From NCBI RefSeq assembly GCF_003337315.1, contig NZ_QPJV01000007.1:62001-126000 (forward strand): a stretch of 64,000 nt of DNA, written 5' to 3'. Positions 55,904-64,000 of the stretch are shown here, in pieces. Source of the DNA: Vagococcus fluvialis (GTDB lineage Bacteria > Bacillota > Bacilli > Lactobacillales > Vagococcaceae). Under the pieces are notes generated by a model. That model searched no databases and was not told the DNA's origin. It was given only the letters and a program-made list of their open reading frames with translations. The number at the start of each line of letters is the position of its first letter. Position 1 is the first letter of the stretch. A program made the translations under genes and the position numbers.

Positions 55904-56716
55904 ATGTCTAAATTGAAGGTTAGAAATATAACATTAGGTCAAGGTCAACCTAAAGTATGTGTTTCTTTAATTGCAAGTAATTTTGAAGAATTATTTGCTG
56001 AAGCTTTAAGAATCAGTAAACTAGATTGCGATATTATAGAGTGGCGTGCAGATTATTTTATGTATGTTAATGATATTTCATTCATGAAAAAAGCTGCTTA
56101 TTTTATTCGCTACGCTATTGAAGATAAACCACTAATTTTTACCTTTAGAACTTTAGATGAGGGTGGAGGTCAGTTAATTGAGGATTCTTACTATTTTGAG
56201 TTGAATAGATACATGGTTCATACAGGATTAGTAGATATTATTGATTTAGAATTTGCTAAATTAATTGATAGTGAAACAGATATTATTCAGTATGCAAAAC
56301 AAAATAATGTAAAAGTTTTAATTTCTAGTCATGATTTTGAAAAAACGCCAAGTGAAAGTGAATTATCTGAAAGTATTTATGATATGCGACATATTGGTGC
56401 TGATATTTGTAAAATTGCAGTTATGCCACACTCGATGACAGATGTCTTAAAAATATTAAGTAGCTCAAATGAGATTCAAACTTTACGAGAAGAAATTCCT
56501 TTTATGATGATTGGGATGGGTGAAGTAGGAAGAATGACTCGTCTAACAGGTGAGTTATTTGGTTCAGTGATGACTTTTGCTTCATCTGGCAAACACAATT
56601 CTGCTCCAGGTCAAATGGAGATTCCTGAGTTAAGACAAGGATTGACAATTTTGGGTAAAAGAAATGAAGGTGCTCATTTTGGCGAAGAAAAAAACACAAA
56701 AAACCAATGCAATTAG
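55904..56716 (+). CDS. aroD: 3-dehydroquinate dehydratase, type I
   Basis: 270 residues. Catalytic His143 (SSHDFEKTP) and Schiff-base Lys170 (DICKIAVMP) lie at the same positions as in E. coli AroD; MGEVGRMTRL and the C-terminal GSVMTFASSGKHNSAPGQ are typical. Catalyses the third step of the shikimate pathway. Overlaps the YbaK-type gene, so translation is coupled. Confidence 0.97.
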   Translation: MSKLKVRNITLGQGQPKVCVSLIASNFEELFAEALRISKLDCDIIEWRADYFMYVNDISFMKKAAYFIRYAIEDKPLIFTFRTLDEGGGQLIEDSYYFELNRYMVHTGLVDIIDLEFAKLIDSETDIIQYAKQNNVKVLISSHDFEKTPSESELSESIYDMRHIGADICKIAVMPHSMTDVLKILSSSNEIQTLREEIPFMMIGMGEVGRMTRLTGELFGSVMTFASSGKHNSAPGQMEIPELRQGLTILGKRNEGAHFGEEKNTKNQCN

Positions 56717-57167
56717 ACTACTAGAGCAAAAAAAGATTCCTTTTACAGTTTCTGAATATGCTTTTTCTGATGAGCATATGGGAGCTAAAAGTACAGCCAA
56801 AGAACTAGGTGTAGAGGAATCAAGTATTTTTAAAACTTTAGTTGTTGTAGGTAATAAAACTGGTCCTTTAGTAGCTGTAGTACCAGGTGATAAGGAATTA
56901 GATTTAAAAAAAATAGCTAAAGTTAGTGGGAATAAAAAGGTAGAAATGTTACCACAAAGAGAACTAGAACCGTTAACAGGTTATATTCATGGTGGCTGTT
57001 CACCAGTTGGCATGAAAAAACAACTACCGACCTTTTTTGCAAAAGAAGCAGAGAATCTTGAGTTATTTCATTGCTCAGCTGGACAACGAGGTCTACAGTT
57101 AAATATTAACCCAAGTGATTTGGTTAAACTATTAAGAGCAAGTTTTGTTGATATTACAGTGGAATAG
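56679..57167 (+). CDS. ybaK: Cys-tRNA(Pro)/Cys-tRNA(Cys) deacylase, YbaK type
   Basis: 162 residues from TTG 56679 with AAGG 6 nt upstream; this gives the typical AKKKTQKTNAIRLLEQ N-terminus. The ATG at 56664 is in frame but has no clear ribosome site. Motifs SSIFKTLVV and HGGCSPVGMKK (substrate Lys) mark YbaK. It clears cysteine mischarged on tRNA(Pro). Overlaps the aroD end by 38 nt. Confidence 0.92.
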   Translation: MAKKKTQKTNAIRLLEQKKIPFTVSEYAFSDEHMGAKSTAKELGVEESSIFKTLVVVGNKTGPLVAVVPGDKELDLKKIAKVSGNKKVEMLPQRELEPLTGYIHGGCSPVGMKKQLPTFFAKEAENLELFHCSAGQRGLQLNINPSDLVKLLRASFVDITVE

Positions 57168-57171
57168 ATGA

Positions 57172-57213
57172 AAAAGAGCTTTAGACATTGTGTGATACAT
57201 GTCTAAAACTCTT
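57172..57213. terminator. Bidirectional intrinsic terminator
   Basis: AAAGAG and TTTAGACAT pair with ATGTCTAAA and CTCTTT; a single unpaired base interrupts the stem on each arm. Separates convergent genes. Confidence 0.85.
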
Positions 57214-57215
57214 TT

Positions 57216-58490
57216 TTAATACTTAAAATAACTTGAAATTTCTGCAGCATGTTTACCAGCTACTCGTCCTGTTACAAAGGCAGCAGTAATATTGTAGCCT
57301 CCTGTATAACCATTAACATCTAATAATTCACCTGAGAAAAACAGCCCATTTACTAATTTGCTTTCCATGGATTTAGGTTGAATTTCTTTTAATTCAATCC
57401 CACCACCTGTGACAAAGGATTTATCTAGTGGGTAAGTATCGTAACCTGTAAACCTAAAGTCTTTAATTAAATGAACGAATTGAGATTTTTCTTCATCAGT
57501 CAGCTGTTTTAATGGTTTAGTTCCATCAATATTTAATTGCATTAGTAGAAAATCAAGGAATCTTTCTGGTAACAAGTTTTTTAAACCATTTTTGACAGAT
57601 TTACTTCCTTGTTCAGCTATTCTTTGATTAACATTTTTTTCTAAATCAGAAACAGATGATTTAGGTAGGGCGTCTAAAGACAGAGTGACGTCTCCATAAC
57701 CTTTTTCTAACTCTTTATTAACAAACATACTGCAACGAAGAGCAGCAGGACCTGAAACACCAAAATGAGTAAATAATAAATCCATTTCGTGTCCAACGAT
57801 TTCTTTTCCTTTTTGATCTAAAACAGCTAATCTAATATCTCTTAAAGATAAACCTTGAAGTTGTTTATCTTTTACGAAAGTATCTTTAGATTTAATCGGT
57901 GATTCAGTTGGAAATAGAGGTGTCACTGTATGCCCTAGTTGTTTGGCCAATTTATAGCCATCTCCAGTTGAACCTGTATATTGGAAAGTTTTCCCACCAG
58001 TTGAAAGAATCACACAAGGAGCGTTATAAGTAGAACCATCTTCAGTTGTTAGTCCAGTTATTTGTCCGCTCTCAGCATTTAACTTTTTAACAGTTGATTT
58101 CATAATAAGAGTTACATTTAACTCTTTTAGTTTATTTGCTAAACCTTCGATAATCGCTTTAGATTGGTTAGCAACCGGGAAAAGACGACCATGGTCTTCT
58201 TCTTTTAATGGCACACCATTTGATTCAAAAAAGTTCATAATATCGTAATTATTATATTGAGAAAAAGCACTGTATAGAAATTTTCCGTTACCAGGAATAA
58301 AATCAATAATCTCCTCAGGTGGGCGATTGTTAGTAACATTACAACGACCACCACCTGTTAATCGTAATTTTTTCCCTAACATTCTGTTTTTATCAATTAT
58401 AGCAACAGTTGCACCGTTTTCGGCTGCAGAAATAGCTGCCATCATACCGCTTGTACCGCCACCAACAACGATTACATCAAAATTTGTCAT
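57216..58490 (-). CDS. NAD(P)/FAD-dependent oxidoreductase, HI0933/YhiN family
   Basis: 424 residues. FAD-binding Rossmann motif VVGGGTSGMMAA at the N-terminus, GGGRCNVTNN (family signature after the first helix), VTGGGIELKEI and the C-terminal GYTGGYNITAAFVTGRVAG. Conserved flavoprotein of unknown substrate, widespread in bacteria. AGGAGGATT before ATG. Divergent from gdhA. Confidence 0.92.
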   Translation of the reverse strand: MTNFDVIVVGGGTSGMMAAISAAENGATVAIIDKNRMLGKKLRLTGGGRCNVTNNRPPEEIIDFIPGNGKFLYSAFSQYNNYDIMNFFESNGVPLKEEDHGRLFPVANQSKAIIEGLANKLKELNVTLIMKSTVKKLNAESGQITGLTTEDGSTYNAPCVILSTGGKTFQYTGSTGDGYKLAKQLGHTVTPLFPTESPIKSKDTFVKDKQLQGLSLRDIRLAVLDQKGKEIVGHEMDLLFTHFGVSGPAALRCSMFVNKELEKGYGDVTLSLDALPKSSVSDLEKNVNQRIAEQGSKSVKNGLKNLLPERFLDFLLMQLNIDGTKPLKQLTDEEKSQFVHLIKDFRFTGYDTYPLDKSFVTGGGIELKEIQPKSMESKLVNGLFFSGELLDVNGYTGGYNITAAFVTGRVAGKHAAEISSYFKY

Positions 58491-58524
58491 TAAAAATCCT
58501 CCTTGTTTGCGATTCTTATTTTAA

Positions 58525-59979
<1,455 letters not shown>

Positions 59980-60022
59980 ACAAGATTGTTACAAGTAACA
60001 AGTTAATAATTTTTCAGAAAAT

Positions 60023-60054
60023 TTGATGTGAAAACTCTGAAATAATGGTAATAT
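60023..60054 (+). promoter_or_regulatory. Promoter of pgi
   Basis: Extended -10 TGGTAATAT (60046-60054) preceded by a TTGATG 18 nt or so further upstream. Confidence 0.4.
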
Positions 60055-60102
60055 ATGTATGTATTAATTATGGATTAACACATAAATTATAGGAGGATGG
60101 TT

Positions 60103-61455
60103 ATGTCACATATTAGTTTTGATTATTCTAACATCGGAAAATTCGTTGGAAGTCACGAGTTAGGGTACATGCAAGCTGAAGTAAGTGCAGCGCATAAATC
60201 ATTAAGAGAAGGTACAGGAGCAGGAAGTGATTACTTAGGTTGGATCGATCTACCTGTTAACTATGACAAAGAAGAATTTGCTAGAATTAAAGCAGCAGCA
60301 ACAAAAATTCAATCTGATTCTGAAGTTTTAGTAGTAATTGGTATTGGAGGATCTTATTTAGGAGCAAAAGCAGCAATTGATTTCCTAAATCATTCTTTCT
60401 ATAATTTATTAGATGATAAAGAAAGAAAAGCACCTCAAGTATTTTTCGCTGGAAACAGTATCAGTTCAACTTATTTAGCAGATTTAATTCACATCATTGG
60501 AGATCGTGATTTCTCAGTTAACGTTATTTCTAAATCAGGAACAACAACTGAACCTGCTATTGCTTTTAGAGTATTTAAAGAATTATTAATTAAAAAATAT
60601 GGTAAAGAAGAAGCTAACAAACGTATTTATGCAACAACTGATAAAGAACGTGGAGCAGTTAAAGTAGAAGCTGACGCAGAAAAATGGGAAACTTTTGTTA
60701 TTCCTGATGATGTTGGTGGACGTTTCTCTGTTTTAACAGCAGTAGGTTTATTACCAATAGCGGCAACTGGTGCTAACATTGATGAGTTAATGAGTGGAGC
60801 AGCTGACGCTCGTGAAGCATATAGTTCTGATGATTTAGAATCAAATGAAGCTTACCAATATGCAGCATTACGTAACGCTTTATACCGTAAAGGAAAAGTA
60901 ACTGAGTTATTAATTAACTACGAACCAGGCTTACAATATTTCTCTGAATGGTGGAAACAATTATTTGGCGAGTCTGAAGGTAAAGATCAAAAGGGGATTT
61001 ACCCATCAAGTGCTAACTTCTCAACTGACTTACATTCATTAGGTCAATATATTCAAGAAGGTCGTCGTAACATTTTTGAAACTGTTATTAAAGTGGATAA
61101 AGCACGTCATGAATTAACTATTCCCGAAATGGATAAAGATTTAGATGGTTTAGGTTACATTCAAGGAAAAGAAATTGACTTTGTTAATACTAAAGCATTT
61201 GAAGGAACACTTTTAGCTCATACTGATGGAGATGTACCTAACTTTGTTATCACAATCCCTGAGCAAAATGCTTACACATTAGGTTACCTAATGTATTTCT
61301 TTGAAATCGCAGTAGGTATCTCAGGCTATATGAACGGGGTAAACCCATTCGACCAACCTGGAGTAGAAGCATACAAAAAAAATATGTTTGCTCTTTTAGG
61401 TAAACCAGGATTCGAAGATTTAGCTAAAGAGTTAAATGCTCGTTTAGAAAAATAA
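60103..61455 (+). CDS. pgi: Glucose-6-phosphate isomerase
   Basis: 450 residues from ATG 60103 at 6 nt after AGGAGG; ATG 60097 touches the ribosome site. [10 protein letters not shown] and [10 protein letters not shown] phosphate-binding motifs, [16 protein letters not shown] signature, [10 protein letters not shown], and the catalytic C-terminal [13 protein letters not shown]. Interconverts glucose-6-phosphate and fructose-6-phosphate. Single gene with terminator. Confidence 0.98.
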   Translation: MSHISFDYSNIGKFVGSHELGYMQAEVSAAHKSLREGTGAGSDYLGWIDLPVNYDKEEFARIKAAATKIQSDSEVLVVIGIGGSYLGAKAAIDFLNHSFYNLLDDKERKAPQVFFAGNSISSTYLADLIHIIGDRDFSVNVISKSGTTTEPAIAFRVFKELLIKKYGKEEANKRIYATTDKERGAVKVEADAEKWETFVIPDDVGGRFSVLTAVGLLPIAATGANIDELMSGAADAREAYSSDDLESNEAYQYAALRNALYRKGKVTELLINYEPGLQYFSEWWKQLFGESEGKDQKGIYPSSANFSTDLHSLGQYIQEGRRNIFETVIKVDKARHELTIPEMDKDLDGLGYIQGKEIDFVNTKAFEGTLLAHTDGDVPNFVITIPEQNAYTLGYLMYFFEIAVGISGYMNGVNPFDQPGVEAYKKNMFALLGKPGFEDLAKELNARLEK

Positions 61456-61466
61456 TTATAAAATAT

Positions 61467-61506
61467 ATTCTCACATAAGTTATCTTTTTATGTGAGAATT
61501 TTTTTA
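61467..61506 (+). terminator. Intrinsic terminator
   Basis: ATTCTCACATAA pairs with TTATGTGAGAAT, then TTTTTTT. Confidence 0.92.
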
Positions 61507-61526
61507 GTTTTAAAGGAGATAGTTAT

Positions 61527-62207
61527 ATGGATACGAAAAAGGAATCTAAACTTGTTTATGTTAAATACCTATTTTTTCTTTTCTTGTTTTTCCTATTAAG
61601 TTCGACACCAGATATTGCGATGGGCATATTAATAGGTTTGGATTTTTCAGATAGGCTTATCGCGGTCATCATTTTAGGTTTAAATGGATTAATTATAAGA
61701 TTTGTCTATAAAAAATATCTAAGGAAAACTAAAGATAATTCTTTTGAAAATGAAAACTTTAATGAACTTAAGTGGAAGAAAATTTTATTTGTCTTAGTGA
61801 TGTATGGAATAATGTATCTCATAGATCTTTTATTTAGTACTTTTTTAGATATTGGTACACCAGAGAATCAAAAAATTTTAGAAGAAATGTTCAGAATGAC
61901 TCCTATTACAATTGCCATGATGACAGTTGTTGTAGCACCAATTGTTGAGGAACTTATTTTTAGAGGGTTATTCACAACCTATTTTATGAAAAATGAAACG
62001 GCTTTATCTAAGATTGTTATTGTTGTTACAAGCTCCTTGTTTTTTGGCTTAATTCATGAGGTAACACCTTCTTTAAGCTTACTCTATTATTCAAGTATAG
62101 GAACTATGTTAAGCATAACTTATCTGTATACAAAGAATATCAAATATAATATTCTACTGCATTTTATAAATAATTTACTAGCCACTTACATGATGTTTAC
62201 GAGTTAG
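61527..62207 (+). CDS. CPBP-family intramembrane metalloprotease
   Basis: 226 residues, about six to seven membrane helices. The CPBP motifs are complete: EELIFRGLFTTYF (E-E-x-x-x-R), FFGLIHE (F-x-x-x-H) and HFINNLLA (H-x-x-x-N), which form the metalloprotease site. Family members act in bacteriocin immunity or maturation, or process membrane proteins. No bacteriocin gene is adjacent. AAAGGAG precedes ATG 61527. Confidence 0.9.
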   Translation: MDTKKESKLVYVKYLFFLFLFFLLSSTPDIAMGILIGLDFSDRLIAVIILGLNGLIIRFVYKKYLRKTKDNSFENENFNELKWKKILFVLVMYGIMYLIDLLFSTFLDIGTPENQKILEEMFRMTPITIAMMTVVVAPIVEELIFRGLFTTYFMKNETALSKIVIVVTSSLFFGLIHEVTPSLSLLYYSSIGTMLSITYLYTKNIKYNILLHFINNLLATYMMFTS

Positions 62208-62311
62208 AATAATATACCTAGTTTAATTGTATTTAATTTCACAATATATGGATTCACATATAAGATTGTGGTATCTTTAACTTGTAAACGAATTCAAGGG
62301 GGGAGATTAAA

Positions 62312-62749
62312 ATGGCAGTTGAAAAATTTGAAGCAGTAGTAGAAAGTGTAGCAGGGTTAAAAGTTTCATGTAAATCTAGAGGGTTTGAATTCTTTTTAGA
62401 TGAACCAAAAAGCTTAGGTGGAACAAATGAAGGAATGAATCCTGTAGAAGCATTATTAAACTCACTAGGTGCTTGTAAAGTTATTGTTGCTAAAAGCTTT
62501 GCTAGACTTCATAAAATGAAAATTAATAGTATTCGTATTGAATTAGAAGGAGAATTAGATACAGATGGTTTTATGGGGAAAAATCCAGAAGCCAAAATCG
62601 GTTTTTCTAAAATTATTACTAACTTCTATATTGATGCTGATAATACAGATGACGAGATTGCAGCCTATGTTGATTTTATAAATCGTACTTGTCCAGTTGC
62701 GGATTCACTTGAAAACGCACCAGAAATGGTATCTAACATTATTAAATAA
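62312..62749 (+). CDS. OsmC-family protein
   Basis: 145 residues. The two redox Cys of the OsmC/Ohr fold are present, in LGACKVIVAKSFARLH and NRTCPVADSLENAP, so thiol peroxidase activity toward organic hydroperoxides is likely. It resembles the YhfA-like branch more than Ohr. GGGGGAG before ATG 62312. Strong terminator follows. Confidence 0.88.
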   Translation: MAVEKFEAVVESVAGLKVSCKSRGFEFFLDEPKSLGGTNEGMNPVEALLNSLGACKVIVAKSFARLHKMKINSIRIELEGELDTDGFMGKNPEAKIGFSKIITNFYIDADNTDDEIAAYVDFINRTCPVADSLENAPEMVSNIIK

Positions 62750-62784
62750 AAAAAGACATTTGAGAATTTCTCAAATGTCTTTTT
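62749..62784 (+). terminator. Intrinsic terminator
   Basis: AAAAGACATTTGAGAA pairs with TTCTCAAATGTCTTTT almost without loop. Confidence 0.92.
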
Positions 62785-62791
62785 AATTGAC

Positions 62792-62828
62792 GATAGCCAC
62801 TTTTATCAAAAGATAAAAAGTGGCTATC
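62792..62828. other. Long perfect hairpin in a gene-free stretch
   Basis: GATAGCCACTTTT pairs with AAAAGTGGCTATC around a short inner ATC/GAT helix. The 380-base gap 62785-63167 has no gene. Between 62850 and 62955 the minus strand can fold further (GCAGCT-AAAG-AGCTGC at about 62935-62950, GCAAT/ATTGC), so a small RNA is possible, but neither hairpin is followed by a T-run. Confidence 0.4.
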
Positions 62829-63104
62829 TGATTATATTCTATTTATATGTAAAGCGTTCCGTACTATTGCTCAATTGAATATCATTTCTCGTTTAAGTGA
62901 TGCAATCCCTACCTCTAATGCTCATTGCAGCTCTTTAGCTGCGCCAATGTAAATAAACTTCTTAAAAATAAAACTAAATCTTGCGTATAAATATAATTAA
63001 TGTAGTAATAATATAGCATGTTCCAATTAGGAATACAAATAAACTAAGGATTCTTAATAAAAAAGTAATCAGTTGACATATTTGTAATAAGTAATAAAAA
63101 ATAA

Positions 63105-63133
63105 TTCACAATCACACTTTTTTTTGTTATAAT
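63105..63133 (+). promoter_or_regulatory. Promoter of the small membrane-protein gene
   Basis: -35 TTCACA (63105-63110), 17 nt, extended -10 TGTTATAAT (63125-63133). Confidence 0.75.
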
Positions 63134-63167
63134 CTTTCTCGTGATAAAGTAGAAAGAAGGTGTAATT

Positions 63168-63497
63168 ATGGCTAGCAAAAGTGGAAATCGTAAATCAAAA
63201 TGGGTATTAATCTCTGTATTGACTCTTTATGTGATTGAATTAGTGTGGTTCTTCTATTCACAAATTGTTAGTAAACTACTTAATGGACAACCAATCGAAT
63301 TTGAATCAAAAGAATTGGCAATTATTTTAGTCCTTGGTCTTTTAGCAATCGTAGTTTTCTTTGTTTTAAAGAAATCAAAGAAAATTGGAGGCATACTAAT
63401 CACAATATTAGTTGGTAGTGTTATTCTTTTTGGAATCATCGCACCATTACTTGATGTATACATCCCTGTTATTTGGAAAATTTTAAGCGGTTTTTAG
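63168..63497 (+). CDS. Small membrane protein of unknown function
   Basis: 109 residues with a basic N-terminus (KSGNRKSKW) and three membrane helices (about 12-32, 48-66, 72-92). GAAGGTG precedes ATG 63168. No recognised domain. Own promoter and terminator. Confidence 0.8.
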   Translation: MASKSGNRKSKWVLISVLTLYVIELVWFFYSQIVSKLLNGQPIEFESKELAIILVLGLLAIVVFFVLKKSKKIGGILITILVGSVILFGIIAPLLDVYIPVIWKILSGF

Positions 63498-63498
63498 G

Positions 63499-63528
63499 AA
63501 AGATACTGAATTTATCAGTATCTTTTTT
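63499..63528 (+). terminator. Intrinsic terminator
   Basis: AAAGATACTGA pairs with TCAGTATCTTT, then TTTT. Confidence 0.92.
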
Positions 63529-63607
63529 CATTTATTGTTGAATTGTTGTTTTTTTCTGAAAAGGTTTATGATAGACTAAGATAAGAGAACTTAAAGGAAT
63601 GATAACA

Positions 63608-64000
63608 ATGTTAAATCTTTCAGATAAAAGACAACATTTTCGTTTCCCAGCCTATGATGATGAGATAGGTGTGAAACTTGTAAGTAATAGAAAAAGAGAC
63701 TTTTTAAAAGATGTCTTAGACGATGGCTTTGTTTATAGAGAACAAGAGTCTTATTTCCCTGAGTCTAAAAAGTCAGTTAATCATAAAACAAATAAAACAT
63801 TAAAAATTGATGCCATTGACATGGTAGATACACCTGATTATTTTGGTTACGAAGAAGAAGAAAAATCAGAAAGTATTAAAATGGTTCAAAAGAATCGTAC
63901 TGCTGCTTTTAAACAAAAAGAAGTAACTGTTGAAAAGGGCAGAAGAACTCTTGAAAACAATACGTATATTGAGCCAAAAACATCTGATTACACATCTCCA
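63608..64000 (+). CDS. Unknown protein, N-terminal part only (open at the window edge)
   Basis: 131 codons from ATG 63608 (AAAGGAA upstream) and still open at base 64000. The visible part is hydrophilic and low in structure, with HFRFPAYDDE at the start and many Lys/Glu. Such disordered, charged N-termini occur in soluble SftA-type DNA translocases of Firmicutes, but nothing seen here proves it. Confidence 0.75.
   Translation, partial: MLNLSDKRQHFRFPAYDDEIGVKLVSNRKRDFLKDVLDDGFVYREQESYFPESKKSVNHKTNKTLKIDAIDMVDTPDYFGYEEEEKSESIKMVQKNRTAAFKQKEVTVEKGRRTLENNTYIEPKTSDYTSP

Overview
The window is AT-rich DNA from a low-GC Gram-positive coccus of the Enterococcaceae; Vagococcus is my best guess. The grounds are the gene content (PcrA-LigA-GatCAB-DagK-RlmD operon, LtaS, LPXTG and WxL surface proteins, DUF916/DUF3324 protein, NADP-type GdhA), strong AGGAGG-type ribosome sites, frequent TTG/GTG starts and intrinsic terminators with T-runs. 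The genus is inference. I see no rRNA, tRNA or CRISPR array.

Region by region. 1-4.1 kb: 3' part of a large LPXTG-anchored double 5'-nucleotidase with three 77-residue repeats. 4.1-12 kb: small metabolic and unknown genes (Gfo/Idh/MocA oxidoreductase, metallophosphoesterase, GNAT acetyltransferase, alpha/beta hydrolase, UDP-GlcNAc 2-epimerase), one decayed VOC-family gene, and two untranslated leaders (about 4700-4830 and 8961-9088) with competing or pseudoknot-forming helices. 12-20 kb: surface and secreted functions: a GH85 endo-beta-N-acetylglucosaminidase lipoprotein, a WxL-domain surface protein, its DUF916/DUF3324 membrane partner, and a DUF1002 protein. 20-25 kb: a DUF1801-DUF1905-DUF2200 operon, a FUSC-type membrane protein, an unlisted 51-residue minus-strand gene, and an SdpI-like/response regulator/histidine kinase operon. 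25-39 kb: housekeeping (SuhB-like phosphatase, TypA, PcrA, LigA, GatCAB, lipid kinase, RlmD) plus a DUF4430 lipoprotein with an ECF S-component that looks like a vitamin uptake pair.

39.06-50.32 kb is foreign DNA placed directly after rlmD. Its left part is wreckage of a phage or integrative element: VapE C-terminus, frameshifted VRR-NUC nuclease, and an SNF2-type helicase fragment joined by deletion to a serine recombinase that has lost its catalytic N-terminus and is also frameshifted. The rest is built of cassettes. A segment of about 345 bp (terminator, promoter with palindromic operator, small XRE repressor gene) occurs twice, at 41.93 and 46.01 kb, and the tail of a third XRE copy remains at 49.19 kb. 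Each copy heads a different cargo: (A) Crp/Fnr regulator, a Ric-type di-iron protein behind an FNR-like box, a P-type metal ATPase with an unusual CPG motif, and an HMA metallochaperone; (B) an unknown protein plus a DEDDh exonuclease-TPR-NUMOD1 fusion, the best candidate for an undescribed (possibly defence) system; (C) an unknown 260-residue protein.

50.3-64 kb returns to chromosomal genes: MaoC-like hydratase, a degenerate ABC ATPase with its permease, LtaS, an RlmI-like methyltransferase, AroD, a YbaK-type deacylase, an HI0933-type flavoprotein, GdhA, Pgi, a CPBP protease, an OsmC protein, a small membrane protein and an open-ended gene at the window edge.
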